Source: an uncultured Gammaproteobacteria bacterium (GTDB lineage Bacteria > Pseudomonadota > Gammaproteobacteria > PS1 > Pseudothioglobaceae). Taken from it: 64,000 nucleotides of DNA. This document shows positions 27,745 through 35,834 of the stretch, piece after piece. Location of the stretch: assembly GCA_902556205.1 (NCBI GenBank), contig CACDVH010000003.1:1-64000 (forward strand). Reading direction: 5' to 3'. The position numbers were made by a program, and so were the translations under genes. Position 1 is the stretch's first letter, and each line of letters opens with the position of its first letter. The notes under the pieces are model-generated. The model saw only the letters and a list, made by a program, of their open reading frames with translations. It was not told the DNA's origin and searched no databases.

Positions 27745-28923
27745 TTACGTAAGAATTGATCGCACTAACTTCACCCAGTAACTACTTCCGATAGGCAGAA
27801 TTTCATCATTAAAGTCGTACTGAGTGTTATGGAGCATGCAACCTCCTTCAGGACTATCTTCTGGAACTAGTCCATTTCCAATCCATATATAAGCGCCTTC
27901 TGACGCGTTTAGTAAAAAAGAAAAATCTTCAGAGCCCATGCTTGGCTTTTCATTTCTTAATACGTTATCCTTTCCTACCAATGTTTCAGCAGCTTGAGCG
28001 CAAAGCTGAGCATGCTTTGGCGTGTTGACTGTTGCTGGATAGTTTGGAACTGAACTAAATGAAGCTGTCGCCCCCATTGATTCACTTATACCTTTTGATA
28101 TATTTTTAATTTTTTCCTTTACTTCGTTACCTACCTCAGACCTAAAGTATCTAAGAGATCCAGTTAGATTCATTTCGTTTGGAATGACGTTTGATACAAA
28201 GCCAGCATCAACCATAGTAATACTGACCACAGCTGAATCTAAAGGCGCTACACTTCTTGAGACGACACTTTGAATAGCAGAAATAACTTGGGCGCCTATC
28301 ATTATTGGGTCGACACACTGATCAGGCATTGCGGCATGTCCGCCCTTTCCTTTAATGGTAATTTTTAGTGTTTCATTCGCAGCCATAACGGCAGTATCAT
28401 GGACAGCAAAATGGCCTTCGGCAAGTCCAGGCCAATTATGCATACCATAGACCGCTTCACAAGGAAACTTTTCAAAAATACCTTCTTCAACCATAACTCG
28501 ACCACCACCCCCACCTTCTTCAGCTGGCTGAAAAATAAAATGAACAGTACCGGCAAAATTATTGTTCTGTTTTAAATAAACTGCAGCGCCTAAAAGCATT
28601 GTTGAATGGCCATCATGGCCACAAGCATGCATTTTCCCATCGTGAACAGATTTATGACTAAACTCATTCCTCTCTTGTATTGGGAGAGCGTCCATATCAG
28701 CACGAAGACCAATGACTTTACCTTTTTTTGTACCATGAATAGTAGCTACTATTCCAGTCACAGCCAAGCCACGATGCATTTCAATATTATTTGATTCAAG
28801 AACAGAGGCGATATAGTCACTGGTCATATCCTCCTTGAAACTCAGCTCAGGGTGCTTATGAATATGGTGACGCCATTCCACCATTTCTTCATGAAGCTTA
28901 GAGTTATGTTTGATTTCTGACAT
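27745..28923 (-). CDS. M20-family amidohydrolase (hippuricase/N-acyl amino acid hydrolase type)
   Basis: 392 residues. Visible are GLRADMDALP and HACGHDGHSTMLLG with metal ligands, the catalytic glutamate in QPAEEGGGG, the histidine in GMHNWPG, and GSEDFSFLL near the C-terminus. Relatives cleave N-acyl amino acids (hippurate, acetyl amino acids, IAA conjugates). It lies six bases after the flavoprotein and 18 before the dimethylargininase, so it could free a methylated amino acid from an acyl derivative. That link is inference from the operon only. Confidence 0.88.
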   Translation of the reverse strand: MSEIKHNSKLHEEMVEWRHHIHKHPELSFKEDMTSDYIASVLESNNIEMHRGLAVTGIVATIHGTKKGKVIGLRADMDALPIQERNEFSHKSVHDGKMHACGHDGHSTMLLGAAVYLKQNNNFAGTVHFIFQPAEEGGGGGRVMVEEGIFEKFPCEAVYGMHNWPGLAEGHFAVHDTAVMAANETLKITIKGKGGHAAMPDQCVDPIMIGAQVISAIQSVVSRSVAPLDSAVVSITMVDAGFVSNVIPNEMNLTGSLRYFRSEVGNEVKEKIKNISKGISESMGATASFSSVPNYPATVNTPKHAQLCAQAAETLVGKDNVLRNEKPSMGSEDFSFLLNASEGAYIWIGNGLVPEDSPEGGCMLHNTQYDFNDEILPIGSSYWVKLVRSILT

Positions 28924-28929
28924 TATTTT

Positions 28930-31455
28930 TTATGACCTTAAACATTGGTTATTTGGATCAAAAGGTGATTCATCAATGACAATCGATTTGTATTTCTCAC
29001 CTAAAATCTCAATCTCAAGCTCTGTTCCAACAGCGGTTAGATCTTTTCTAACAATGCCCAGAGCTAGTGACTTACCACAGCGCCATCCGTAGCCCCCAGA
29101 AGTACCCCTTCCCACAACCATTCCATCTTTGTAAATGGCCTCCGATCCTCGTGCATCAGCATCAACTACATCTAAAACTTCCATTGTCACAAAACCATTT
29201 ACAGCGCCTCTCTCTTGCCAATCTGTAAGAGCTTCTTTACCAATAAAATCACTCTCTTTATCGAGCCTCACAAATCGATCTAGACCAGACTCATATGCTG
29301 AATATTCAATTGACATTTCTCTAGGAATTAAACGATAAGACTTTTCTAGTCGCATACTGTCCATTGCGCGAATTCCAAAGGGTTTAATGTCAAACTCTGC
29401 TCCAGCCTCCATGACTTGATCAAAAATATAGTTTTGCATTTCGATTGGGTGGTGCAGCTCCCAGCCAAGTTCTCCAACAAAATTAACACGCAGTGCCTCT
29501 GCAGTTGCATAACCAACATTTATTTTCTTACCAGTAAGCCACTTAAAATTTTCATTGGACAAATCAGTATCTGTAAGCTTCTGAAGAACATCTCGAGATC
29601 TAGGTCCTGCTAGAACCAATACACCCGTTTGAGTTGTGACTCGCTGAATACTAACGCTCCCATCTTTTGGAGCAAGTTTAAATAGATAGTCATGGTCATG
29701 CGTTTCAAATGCACCTGCTGAAACCAAATAATAGCTTTGAGGGCCAGTTTTATAAACAGTAAACTCAGCCCTAACTCCTCCATTAAGGGATAGCATATGG
29801 ACTAGACTTATTCTGCCAATCGTTTGGGGCATTTTATTGGCAAAAATAGACTCCAACCATTCCTCTGCTCCAGGACCCTTGATAATACATTTGGCAAAAG
29901 CGGACATATCAAGCAGTCCAACCTTCTCATTAACGTGCTTACATTCGTTTCCAACATGTTCAAAGTAATTCGAACGTCTAAATGAATTTTTCTCAACAAT
30001 TCGACCATCCTCTAAAGCCTTTGAATGGTTTTTATTTAAAAATACTTTTTCAGGATCCTCTTGATTCAACTCTTCAGCACTGAGAGAATAATCGAGGCTT
30101 GGCATGAACCAATTAGGTCGTTCCCAGCCATAAACTGATCCAAATACAGCGCCCAATGATTTCATTCGGTCATAGCATGGCGCAGTTTTAAGAGGTCTAG
30201 CAGCACTCCTTTCTTCATCAGGATAATGAGTTGTGAAAACATTTGCATAGGCCTCTTCGTTTTTTTCTTTTAGGTAGCCTCTAGTAGCGTAAGGACCGAA
30301 TCGCCTTGGATCAACTCCCATCATGTCAACTGTAGGCTCTCCGTCAACAATCCATTCCGCTAATTGCCAACCTGCACCGCCAGCAGCCGTTATTCCAAAG
30401 CTGTGTCCCTCATTAAGCCAGAAATTTTTTAAACCAGGAGCCGGGCCAACTATCGGATTACCATCTGGGGTATAGGCGATAGCACCATTGTAGATATCTT
30501 TTATTCCGACTTCACCAAAGGCTGGAACTCGACTAATACAGCGATCAATATGCGGCATAATACGATCCAATTCTCCATTGAATAATTCATATTGACAGTC
30601 TTTACTAGGACCATCAACATAGCACGCTGGAGCTCCTTTCTCATAAATACCAAGAATCATTCCTCCCGCCTCTTCTCGTAAATAATATGCTGAATCAGAT
30701 TCACGGAGAACGGCCATTTCAGGCAACCCTTGCTTTTTTCTTTCCATTATCTCTGGGTGTTGTTCTGTGACTAAGAATTGATGCTCTACTGGAATTACTG
30801 GAACATCAAGACCAACCATCTCACCTGTTTTTCGGGCAAAACTACCAGTACAGGATACAACATGTTGACATGAGATACCACCCTTGTCAGTTGAAACAAC
30901 CCAGCTCTGATCTTTTTGCTGCTGAATACCCTCTACCAGAGTGTGCTCATATATCTCAGCACCTCTGTTTCTTGCCCCTTTGCAAAGAGCTTGAGTTAAG
31001 TCTGCTGGCTGAATGTAACCATCATCGGGATGCTGAATTGCCCCTATGAGTCCTTCAGTATTACATAGCGGCCAAACTTCTTTCACTTCATCTGGTGTCA
31101 AGAATTTAACATTGACTCCCACTGTACTTCCAACACCCGAGTAGTATTTATATTCGTCCATTCTGTCTTGAGAATTAGCAAGACGAATATTAGAAACAAC
31201 ACTAAAACCCACATTCATGCCAGTCTCTTCTTCAAGTTCATGATAAAAGTCAACGGAATATTGGTGAAGCTTTCCTACCGAGTAACTCATATTGAATAAT
31301 GGCAGAAGTCCAGCAGCATGCCAAGTTGAGCCTGATGTTAGATCTTTTCGCTCAACCAAGACCACATCAGTCCAACCTTTTTTAGCTAAATGATAGAGCG
31401 TTCCAGCACCAACAACACCACCACCAATGACAACGACTTGCGCTTTATTTTTCAT
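28930..31455 (-). CDS. Dimethylglycine/sarcosine dehydrogenase-like flavoprotein with GcvT domain (copy 1)
   Basis: 841 residues. The N-terminal DAO-type domain has GGGVVGAGTLYHLA and the probable covalent-flavin histidine at residue 46 (SGSTWHAAGL). A middle FAO domain is at about 375-425. The C-terminal half is a GcvT-like folate-binding domain with VLAGPRSRDVL, VGELGWELHHP and GRGTSGGYGW. Such enzymes demethylate dimethylglycine or sarcosine and pass formaldehyde to tetrahydrofolate. It heads an operon with the M20 hydrolase, dimethylargininase and FetB-like genes. A paralogue is at 54.8-57.2 kb. The exact substrate of each copy cannot be read from sequence. Confidence 0.88.
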   Translation of the reverse strand: MKNKAQVVVIGGGVVGAGTLYHLAKKGWTDVVLVERKDLTSGSTWHAAGLLPLFNMSYSVGKLHQYSVDFYHELEEETGMNVGFSVVSNIRLANSQDRMDEYKYYSGVGSTVGVNVKFLTPDEVKEVWPLCNTEGLIGAIQHPDDGYIQPADLTQALCKGARNRGAEIYEHTLVEGIQQQKDQSWVVSTDKGGISCQHVVSCTGSFARKTGEMVGLDVPVIPVEHQFLVTEQHPEIMERKKQGLPEMAVLRESDSAYYLREEAGGMILGIYEKGAPACYVDGPSKDCQYELFNGELDRIMPHIDRCISRVPAFGEVGIKDIYNGAIAYTPDGNPIVGPAPGLKNFWLNEGHSFGITAAGGAGWQLAEWIVDGEPTVDMMGVDPRRFGPYATRGYLKEKNEEAYANVFTTHYPDEERSAARPLKTAPCYDRMKSLGAVFGSVYGWERPNWFMPSLDYSLSAEELNQEDPEKVFLNKNHSKALEDGRIVEKNSFRRSNYFEHVGNECKHVNEKVGLLDMSAFAKCIIKGPGAEEWLESIFANKMPQTIGRISLVHMLSLNGGVRAEFTVYKTGPQSYYLVSAGAFETHDHDYLFKLAPKDGSVSIQRVTTQTGVLVLAGPRSRDVLQKLTDTDLSNENFKWLTGKKINVGYATAEALRVNFVGELGWELHHPIEMQNYIFDQVMEAGAEFDIKPFGIRAMDSMRLEKSYRLIPREMSIEYSAYESGLDRFVRLDKESDFIGKEALTDWQERGAVNGFVTMEVLDVVDADARGSEAIYKDGMVVGRGTSGGYGWRCGKSLALGIVRKDLTAVGTELEIEILGEKYKSIVIDESPFDPNNQCLRS

Positions 31456-31590
31456 TACTTCTCCAATTCAAACTCTAACTTAAAAAACGTGAATTATATA
31501 CTTAAATTATAGCAATTACATCAATAACTTAATGGTAGAATTTTTCGAAATTTATTTGGTTAAATGTTTAATATTTTCTTGGAGAACAAA

Positions 31591-31890
31591 ATGAAGCTGA
31601 CAGTAATTAAGTGGCGTGATATACCCACACAGGTGATGATAAAAAAAAGCAGGAGAGAGGTTGAGAAAGTTCAGCTCGATAATCGCTTTATGGAGGCCGT
31701 TGACTCTGCAGCAACGGTAGGAGACTCAACAGATGCAGACGCCTATCTAACAGATTGGCATAACGAAGTCACTGAAATTGAGGATGGCGACCTAAAAGAA
31801 CCAGTTGAAAAGAAAGCTGCAGAACTTGAGGCCGAGTTTACAGATGAAATACTTCTAAGTTATGTAAATAATTCTGGCTATAAACCTTAA
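31591..31890 (+). CDS. Small 'virulence factor'-domain protein (PF13769-like)
   Basis: 99 residues from the ATG at 31591, which has GGAG eight bases upstream; an earlier in-frame start at 31564 would add nine non-family residues. The N-terminus KLTVIKWRDIPTQV and the ATVGDSTDADAYLTDW segment match a small acidic family annotated 'virulence factor'. From memory, in alphaproteobacteria that family sits beside folate-dependent one-carbon and methyltransferase genes. Here it is divergent from the dimethylglycine dehydrogenase-like gene, which fits a role in methylated amine use. Its biochemical function is unknown. Confidence 0.65.
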   Translation: MKLTVIKWRDIPTQVMIKKSRREVEKVQLDNRFMEAVDSAATVGDSTDADAYLTDWHNEVTEIEDGDLKEPVEKKAAELEAEFTDEILLSYVNNSGYKP

Positions 31891-31891
31891 C

Positions 31892-33019
31892 TTAGCTAGT
31901 ATATCTTCCGTGTAAAAATTTTAGAGTCTCTCTAATCTTCGGCTCCTTAAGAAGATATCTGATGATCGTGTCTGGGGAATCTAACAACTCAGCATAGTCT
32001 AGTTCGGCCGGTTTTTTTGAAACTTTATTATTGCAAACTACAGATATTGTTGCCCAGTGTCTACTCAACTTATAAAACCCAAGTTTCTCTTCAAGCTGAG
32101 CCAACTTGTCACTTAAATACACATCGTCATTCAGTAGAAGTCTTTTTGAGTCAATGTTGACGACACCATTGACATGACTCGCAGCTTTGTGTTCAAGAGC
32201 AAACTCAATCAGAACCATGCTTTCTCGATGTGCAATTGCAACAACCTCTTCTTTTTTTGATTCGTCATGATGTATTAAAGTACCCTCAGAATTATTAAAG
32301 TTATTTTTTGCAATAATTGGTGTTTTGGTTTTTAATGAAGCCTTGATAGCTCTTGGATGAATCACTCTGGATCCCTCATCTGCCATAGCCAGCATTTGAT
32401 TCACACTTATGGACTCTAGATAGCTTGAACCTTCTACCTGTCTTGGATCACAGTTAGCAATTCCATCAACATCAGAGAAAATTTCAACTTTTTCTGCACC
32501 GAGTGCAGAAGCAAGAGCAACTGCAGAGGTATCGCTTCCGCCTCGACCTAGAGTTCGAATATCTCCCTTATCATTAACCCCTTGAAAGCCAGCTACTACC
32601 GCAATAAAGCCGTTATCAAGAGCTTCGACAATTCGAGATGGATTGATATCCAAAATCTCTGCATTGCCTGCATTGTCATCTGTCAGAATTCCAGATTGCC
32701 TTCCATTAAATGATTCGGCTGGCATCCCGTTGTGACTTAATAGATGAGAAAAATAGGCAGAGCTTAAAGTCTCACCAACACTCATCACAAGATCTAGCTC
32801 TCTTGGATTGATGTTGTGCCCTACGTCTCTAAGCAGTGCGACTAGAGTATCTGTAGCGTATGGCTCACCTTTTCGTCCCATAGCAGAGACGACAACCACA
32901 ATTCTTTCTCCAGACTCATGGTAGCGTTTAATATGCTCTAAAGCATGCGCACGACAATCCTCATCTCTGAGACTTGTACCCCCAAATTTCATCACTATAG
33001 GTGCCAAATTATTCGCCAT
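31892..33019 (-). CDS. Aspartokinase, short form
   Basis: 375 residues, shorter than E. coli LysC (449) and lacking a clear pair of ACT domains. The kinase core is clear: VMKFGGTSLRD, VVSAMGRKGEPYATDTL, MSVGETLS, LGRGGSDTSAVAL and EIFSDVDGI. The remaining 100 residues are divergent and may be a reduced regulatory region. It makes aspartyl phosphate for the Asd enzyme encoded at 6.1-7.2 kb. Feedback control by lysine or threonine may differ. The stop is one base from that of the small virulence-factor-domain gene on the other strand. Confidence 0.88.
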   Translation of the reverse strand: MANNLAPIVMKFGGTSLRDEDCRAHALEHIKRYHESGERIVVVVSAMGRKGEPYATDTLVALLRDVGHNINPRELDLVMSVGETLSSAYFSHLLSHNGMPAESFNGRQSGILTDDNAGNAEILDINPSRIVEALDNGFIAVVAGFQGVNDKGDIRTLGRGGSDTSAVALASALGAEKVEIFSDVDGIANCDPRQVEGSSYLESISVNQMLAMADEGSRVIHPRAIKASLKTKTPIIAKNNFNNSEGTLIHHDESKKEEVVAIAHRESMVLIEFALEHKAASHVNGVVNIDSKRLLLNDDVYLSDKLAQLEEKLGFYKLSRHWATISVVCNNKVSKKPAELDYAELLDSPDTIIRYLLKEPKIRETLKFLHGRYTS

Positions 33020-33112
33020 TAAGTTGTTAAAAAGGCGCCATTATAGTCTTTTCAGGGCTACATAGCAAATATGAATTGACGAGTAAAGGTTATTGGTTTT
33101 TGAAAATTAATT

Positions 33113-33700
33113 TTAAATATTGAATGTTTGTTTAATGCCATCAAGAATAAAATCAACTGAAATCATTATTAAAAAAATTCCCATTAATCTTTCAATGGCA
33201 GTTAGAGCCCTGTTGCCAAGCTTCCTTCCAAGTGCTTCTGATGAAACTAATATGATTCCTGAGATGAGGCTTGCTACAAATACTACAATCGTCCATTCTG
33301 TCCACCTGCTAGGCTCTTGGGCCATTAACAAAATTACTGCTGCAATTGCAGAAGGTCCTGCAATCATTGGTATAGCAAGGGGCACTACTAAAGGTTCTGA
33401 CTCTTCATCATGACTGAACATTGGCTTTGTTCCAGGAAAAATCATTCTAATTGCAATAATAAAAAGTATGATTCCACCCGCAATTCCAAGTGATGACTGC
33501 TCAATTTGAAGGAGTTGAAGTAGGAACCTTCCAATAAACATAAAAAATATCAAAATCAAAAAAGCGATAATTAACTCCCTGATAATGATTATTTTTCGTC
33601 TCTCCATTGGAATATTTTTAAGAATACTTAAAAATACAGGCACATTGCCTATAGGGTCCATAATTATTACAAGTAATAATATTGCAGCTAATACAGTCAC
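33113..33700 (-). CDS. MarC-family inner-membrane protein
   Basis: 195 residues with six membrane helices. The family pattern IMDPIGNVPVFLSIL near the N-terminus and VVPLAIPMIAGPSAIA in the centre are clear; the end has RLMGIFLIMISVDFILDGI. The family was once thought to control multiple antibiotic resistance, but its function is not established. It stands alone between the aspartokinase gene and the 6S RNA promoter region. Confidence 0.93.
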   Translation of the reverse strand: MTVLAAILLLVIIMDPIGNVPVFLSILKNIPMERRKIIIIRELIIAFLILIFFMFIGRFLLQLLQIEQSSLGIAGGIILFIIAIRMIFPGTKPMFSHDEESEPLVVPLAIPMIAGPSAIAAVILLMAQEPSRWTEWTIVVFVASLISGIILVSSEALGRKLGNRALTAIERLMGIFLIMISVDFILDGIKQTFNI

Positions 33701-33823
33701 TTAGATAACCTATTTTGAAAATTGAAAAATGGATTTTATAGCAATAGGTTTTTGAAAGTACCTAATTTGAAATATTTATACTCTTAAAGAATAATTAAAT
33801 TTACCCAAAAAGAAGAAAATGCA

Positions 33824-33852
33824 TTGCAAAAAAACCACCAAAAGGAGATAAT
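33824..33852 (+). promoter_or_regulatory. Sigma-70 promoter of 6S RNA
   Basis: TTGCAA (33824-33829) and GATAAT (33847-33852) are spaced by 17 bases, predicting a start at about 33859, which matches the 5' end expected from the 6S closing stem. Confidence 0.65.
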
Positions 33853-33858
33853 TTACCC

Positions 33859-34032
33859 ATCTGTTGTGTTCGTGGTTGATTTATTTCCCTGAGCCGATTA
33901 AGTATAGAAAAGGAGATGAGATTGGGTGCTTTTGTGTAAGCCCACCTTGAAGTGGGAAACCTACGGTAAACATCGAACTTCCGCCTTGAACCAGAATGGT
34001 TCAGGACCATGTCAACGCGGCACAACGGACCC
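33859..34032 (+). ncRNA. ssrS: 6S RNA
   Basis: CCTGAGCCGAT at the 5' side of the central region and a CCTTGAACC ... GGTTCA hairpin on the 3' side match E. coli 6S RNA. The two ends pair: GTTGTG (33863-33868) with CACAAC (34021-34026), extended by three further pairs. Length is about 174 bases (E. coli 184). Its place immediately before the ygfA homologue is the conserved gammaproteobacterial synteny. 6S RNA binds the sigma-70 RNA polymerase by imitating an open promoter and lowers its activity in stationary phase. The exact ends are estimated from the stem and from the promoter. Confidence 0.9.
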
Positions 34033-34109
34033 ATCACTCGTCGAAGAATTATCTATTCTTTCATTTTTTTGTACTGCTAAAATTAGAACAAACCTCTTCA
34101 CAATGAAAC

Positions 34110-34664
34110 ATGAAAGAACTTAGAAAAGAGCTGAGAAAAATTAGGCGATCGATTGACTTGCCCTCCAGAAAAAAGTTAGGTAGAAAGCTTCTATATCAGT
34201 GCCAGAAAAATGCAGTCTTTAGGAACGCTAAACATATTGCAATTTTTCTCCCTAATGACGGCGAGATTGAGACAACAGACACAATAAACTTTTTATTAAG
34301 TCAGGGGTATATTGTCTATTTGCCAAAACTTGCAGGTGAAAAGCTAAAGTTTATGAAGATGGGTAAATTTTTCAGAAAAAATAGGTTCGGTATTGAAGAG
34401 CCAATCTTTAGCCCTCTTCTGGGTGCTCACAGAATGGACGTCATTCTTATGCCGCTAGTGGGTTTTGATAAGCATAAAAATCGCCTAGGTATGGGTGGTG
34501 GTTTTTATGACAAAACTCTGAGCTTTCATAATAAATTAAAAAAATTTAGAGTTCCTAAACTTTTTGGGTTGGCGTTCGACTCTCAAGAGGTTGATCGCCT
34601 GACTTCTCAGCCTTGGGATGTTAAGGTTGATGGAATAGTTACTCCATCAAGATTTATTAAATGA
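34110..34664 (+). CDS. ygfA: 5-formyltetrahydrofolate cyclo-ligase (YgfA)
   Basis: 184 residues. The N-terminal KELRKELRKIRRSI, the ATP/folate-binding LPNDGEIETTD, and the C-terminal LGMGGGFYDKTL, FGLAFDSQEV and DVKVDGIVTP motifs are diagnostic. It turns 5-formyl-THF into methenyl-THF. It is probably transcribed with the 6S RNA, which ends about 77 bases upstream and from which its mRNA is usually processed. It suits a cell with active one-carbon folate metabolism such as the dimethylglycine-type enzymes here. Confidence 0.95.
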   Translation: MKELRKELRKIRRSIDLPSRKKLGRKLLYQCQKNAVFRNAKHIAIFLPNDGEIETTDTINFLLSQGYIVYLPKLAGEKLKFMKMGKFFRKNRFGIEEPIFSPLLGAHRMDVILMPLVGFDKHKNRLGMGGGFYDKTLSFHNKLKKFRVPKLFGLAFDSQEVDRLTSQPWDVKVDGIVTPSRFIK

Positions 34665-35834
34665 TTAGTTTTTCTTAATCTTACCTAGCGCCTGTCTTTG
34701 AAAAAAGGATTTCAGTGCAGGAGTATGATCAATTAAATTCATTCCATAACCCCTAACCCATCTAATAGGCTCCATATTCTCTTTGTATATCCAATCCAGA
34801 CCCGTCATTGTTTTAGCCATGACTTCGTTATCAAGCCTTCTGGCTCTTGCGTATTTTCTAAGAACCAAGAAATCGCCTAGGGCATTTGGTTTGCTATCTT
34901 GTAATTGTTGACTGAGCTCCATTACATCAGAAAACCCTAAATTTACACCCTGTCCTGCCAATGGGTGAATATTATGAGCTGCATCACCAATCAAGGCGAG
35001 ACTCTCAAGAACGTATTGATTTGCACTTCTTGACACCAAAGGAAAGTATTTCCTAGCGCTTTGAAGTTCTAGTGAGCCAAATCGATATTCGGATGCATCT
35101 GTAATCCGTTTATTGAATTCAATATCATCGAGTTTTTCAAGCATATTAGCTAAAGAATTTTTACAAGACCATACAATCGATGCCTGGTTATCTGATAGCG
35201 GTAAAAAAGCAAGAATGCTATCCGATAAAAACCTCTGCCAAGTCGTTTGTTTGAGAGGTTTCTCTGTTAAAACATTTGCAATGATGGCCTTTTGATCGTA
35301 GTTATGCTCTTTGAAATCAATGTTAGCCAAGCTTCTCACTTTAGATTGAGGACCATCTGCACCTATCAATAGCTTACAAGACAAAGTTTGGCCATTATCA
35401 AGAACAACTTTATAGCCAATTTTATTAGCATTTAGCTTCACTAAACTGGCCTGAATCATTGTGGCATTTGAAGTTTCAATCCCCCTGAAAAGAGCAGATT
35501 GAATCACATCGTTCTCAATAATGTAGCCCAAGTTCTTTAAGTCTTCATCGCTGGCATGAAAGTTGAGGTGGCCATGAGAATTCTGATCCCAAACTTTGGT
35601 TGCTACAAAAGCATTCTTTCTCTCAAGCTCATTCCATACATTGATTGATTTCAAAAAATCTTTTGTGGTTGGTGTTATTGCACTGACTCGAGTATGGAAA
35701 CTTTCATTGACTGTCGGATTACAATTATTTGGGTCAATGACTGCAATGCTGAGACTCATCTTATTAGAGATCTCTACGGCCATAGATAGACCAACAATGC
35801 CACCACCTATTATGACGACATCAAAATTATTGAT
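34665..35834 (-). CDS. UbiH/UbiF/VisC-family FAD monooxygenase, probable ATC start
   Basis: From ATC at 35834 the protein is 389 residues, the family's length, and begins with the FAD-binding strand FDVVIIGGGIVGLSMA. The first ATG (35783) would cut off this essential motif. No ATG, GTG or TTG occurs between the upstream in-frame stop and 35783. Other motifs are intact: the DG motif LLIGADGPQSKVR and the second FAD motif LIGDAAHNIHPLAGQGVNLGF. These enzymes hydroxylate the ubiquinone ring. The ATC overlaps the pmbA TAA by one base, the spot where TAATG would be expected. GGGGAAGGG lies just upstream. Which ring position it acts on is unclear. Confidence 0.87.
   Translation of the reverse strand: MNNFDVVIIGGGIVGLSMAVEISNKMSLSIAVIDPNNCNPTVNESFHTRVSAITPTTKDFLKSINVWNELERKNAFVATKVWDQNSHGHLNFHASDEDLKNLGYIIENDVIQSALFRGIETSNATMIQASLVKLNANKIGYKVVLDNGQTLSCKLLIGADGPQSKVRSLANIDFKEHNYDQKAIIANVLTEKPLKQTTWQRFLSDSILAFLPLSDNQASIVWSCKNSLANMLEKLDDIEFNKRITDASEYRFGSLELQSARKYFPLVSRSANQYVLESLALIGDAAHNIHPLAGQGVNLGFSDVMELSQQLQDSKPNALGDFLVLRKYARARRLDNEVMAKTMTGLDWIYKENMEPIRWVRGYGMNLIDHTPALKSFFQRQALGKIKKN

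Noticed and set aside
33801-34123. Overlapping open frames on both strands (33801-34037 minus, 33926-34123 plus)
   Set aside because: They cover the 6S RNA gene and its promoter; their products resemble no family and neither has a proper ribosome site.
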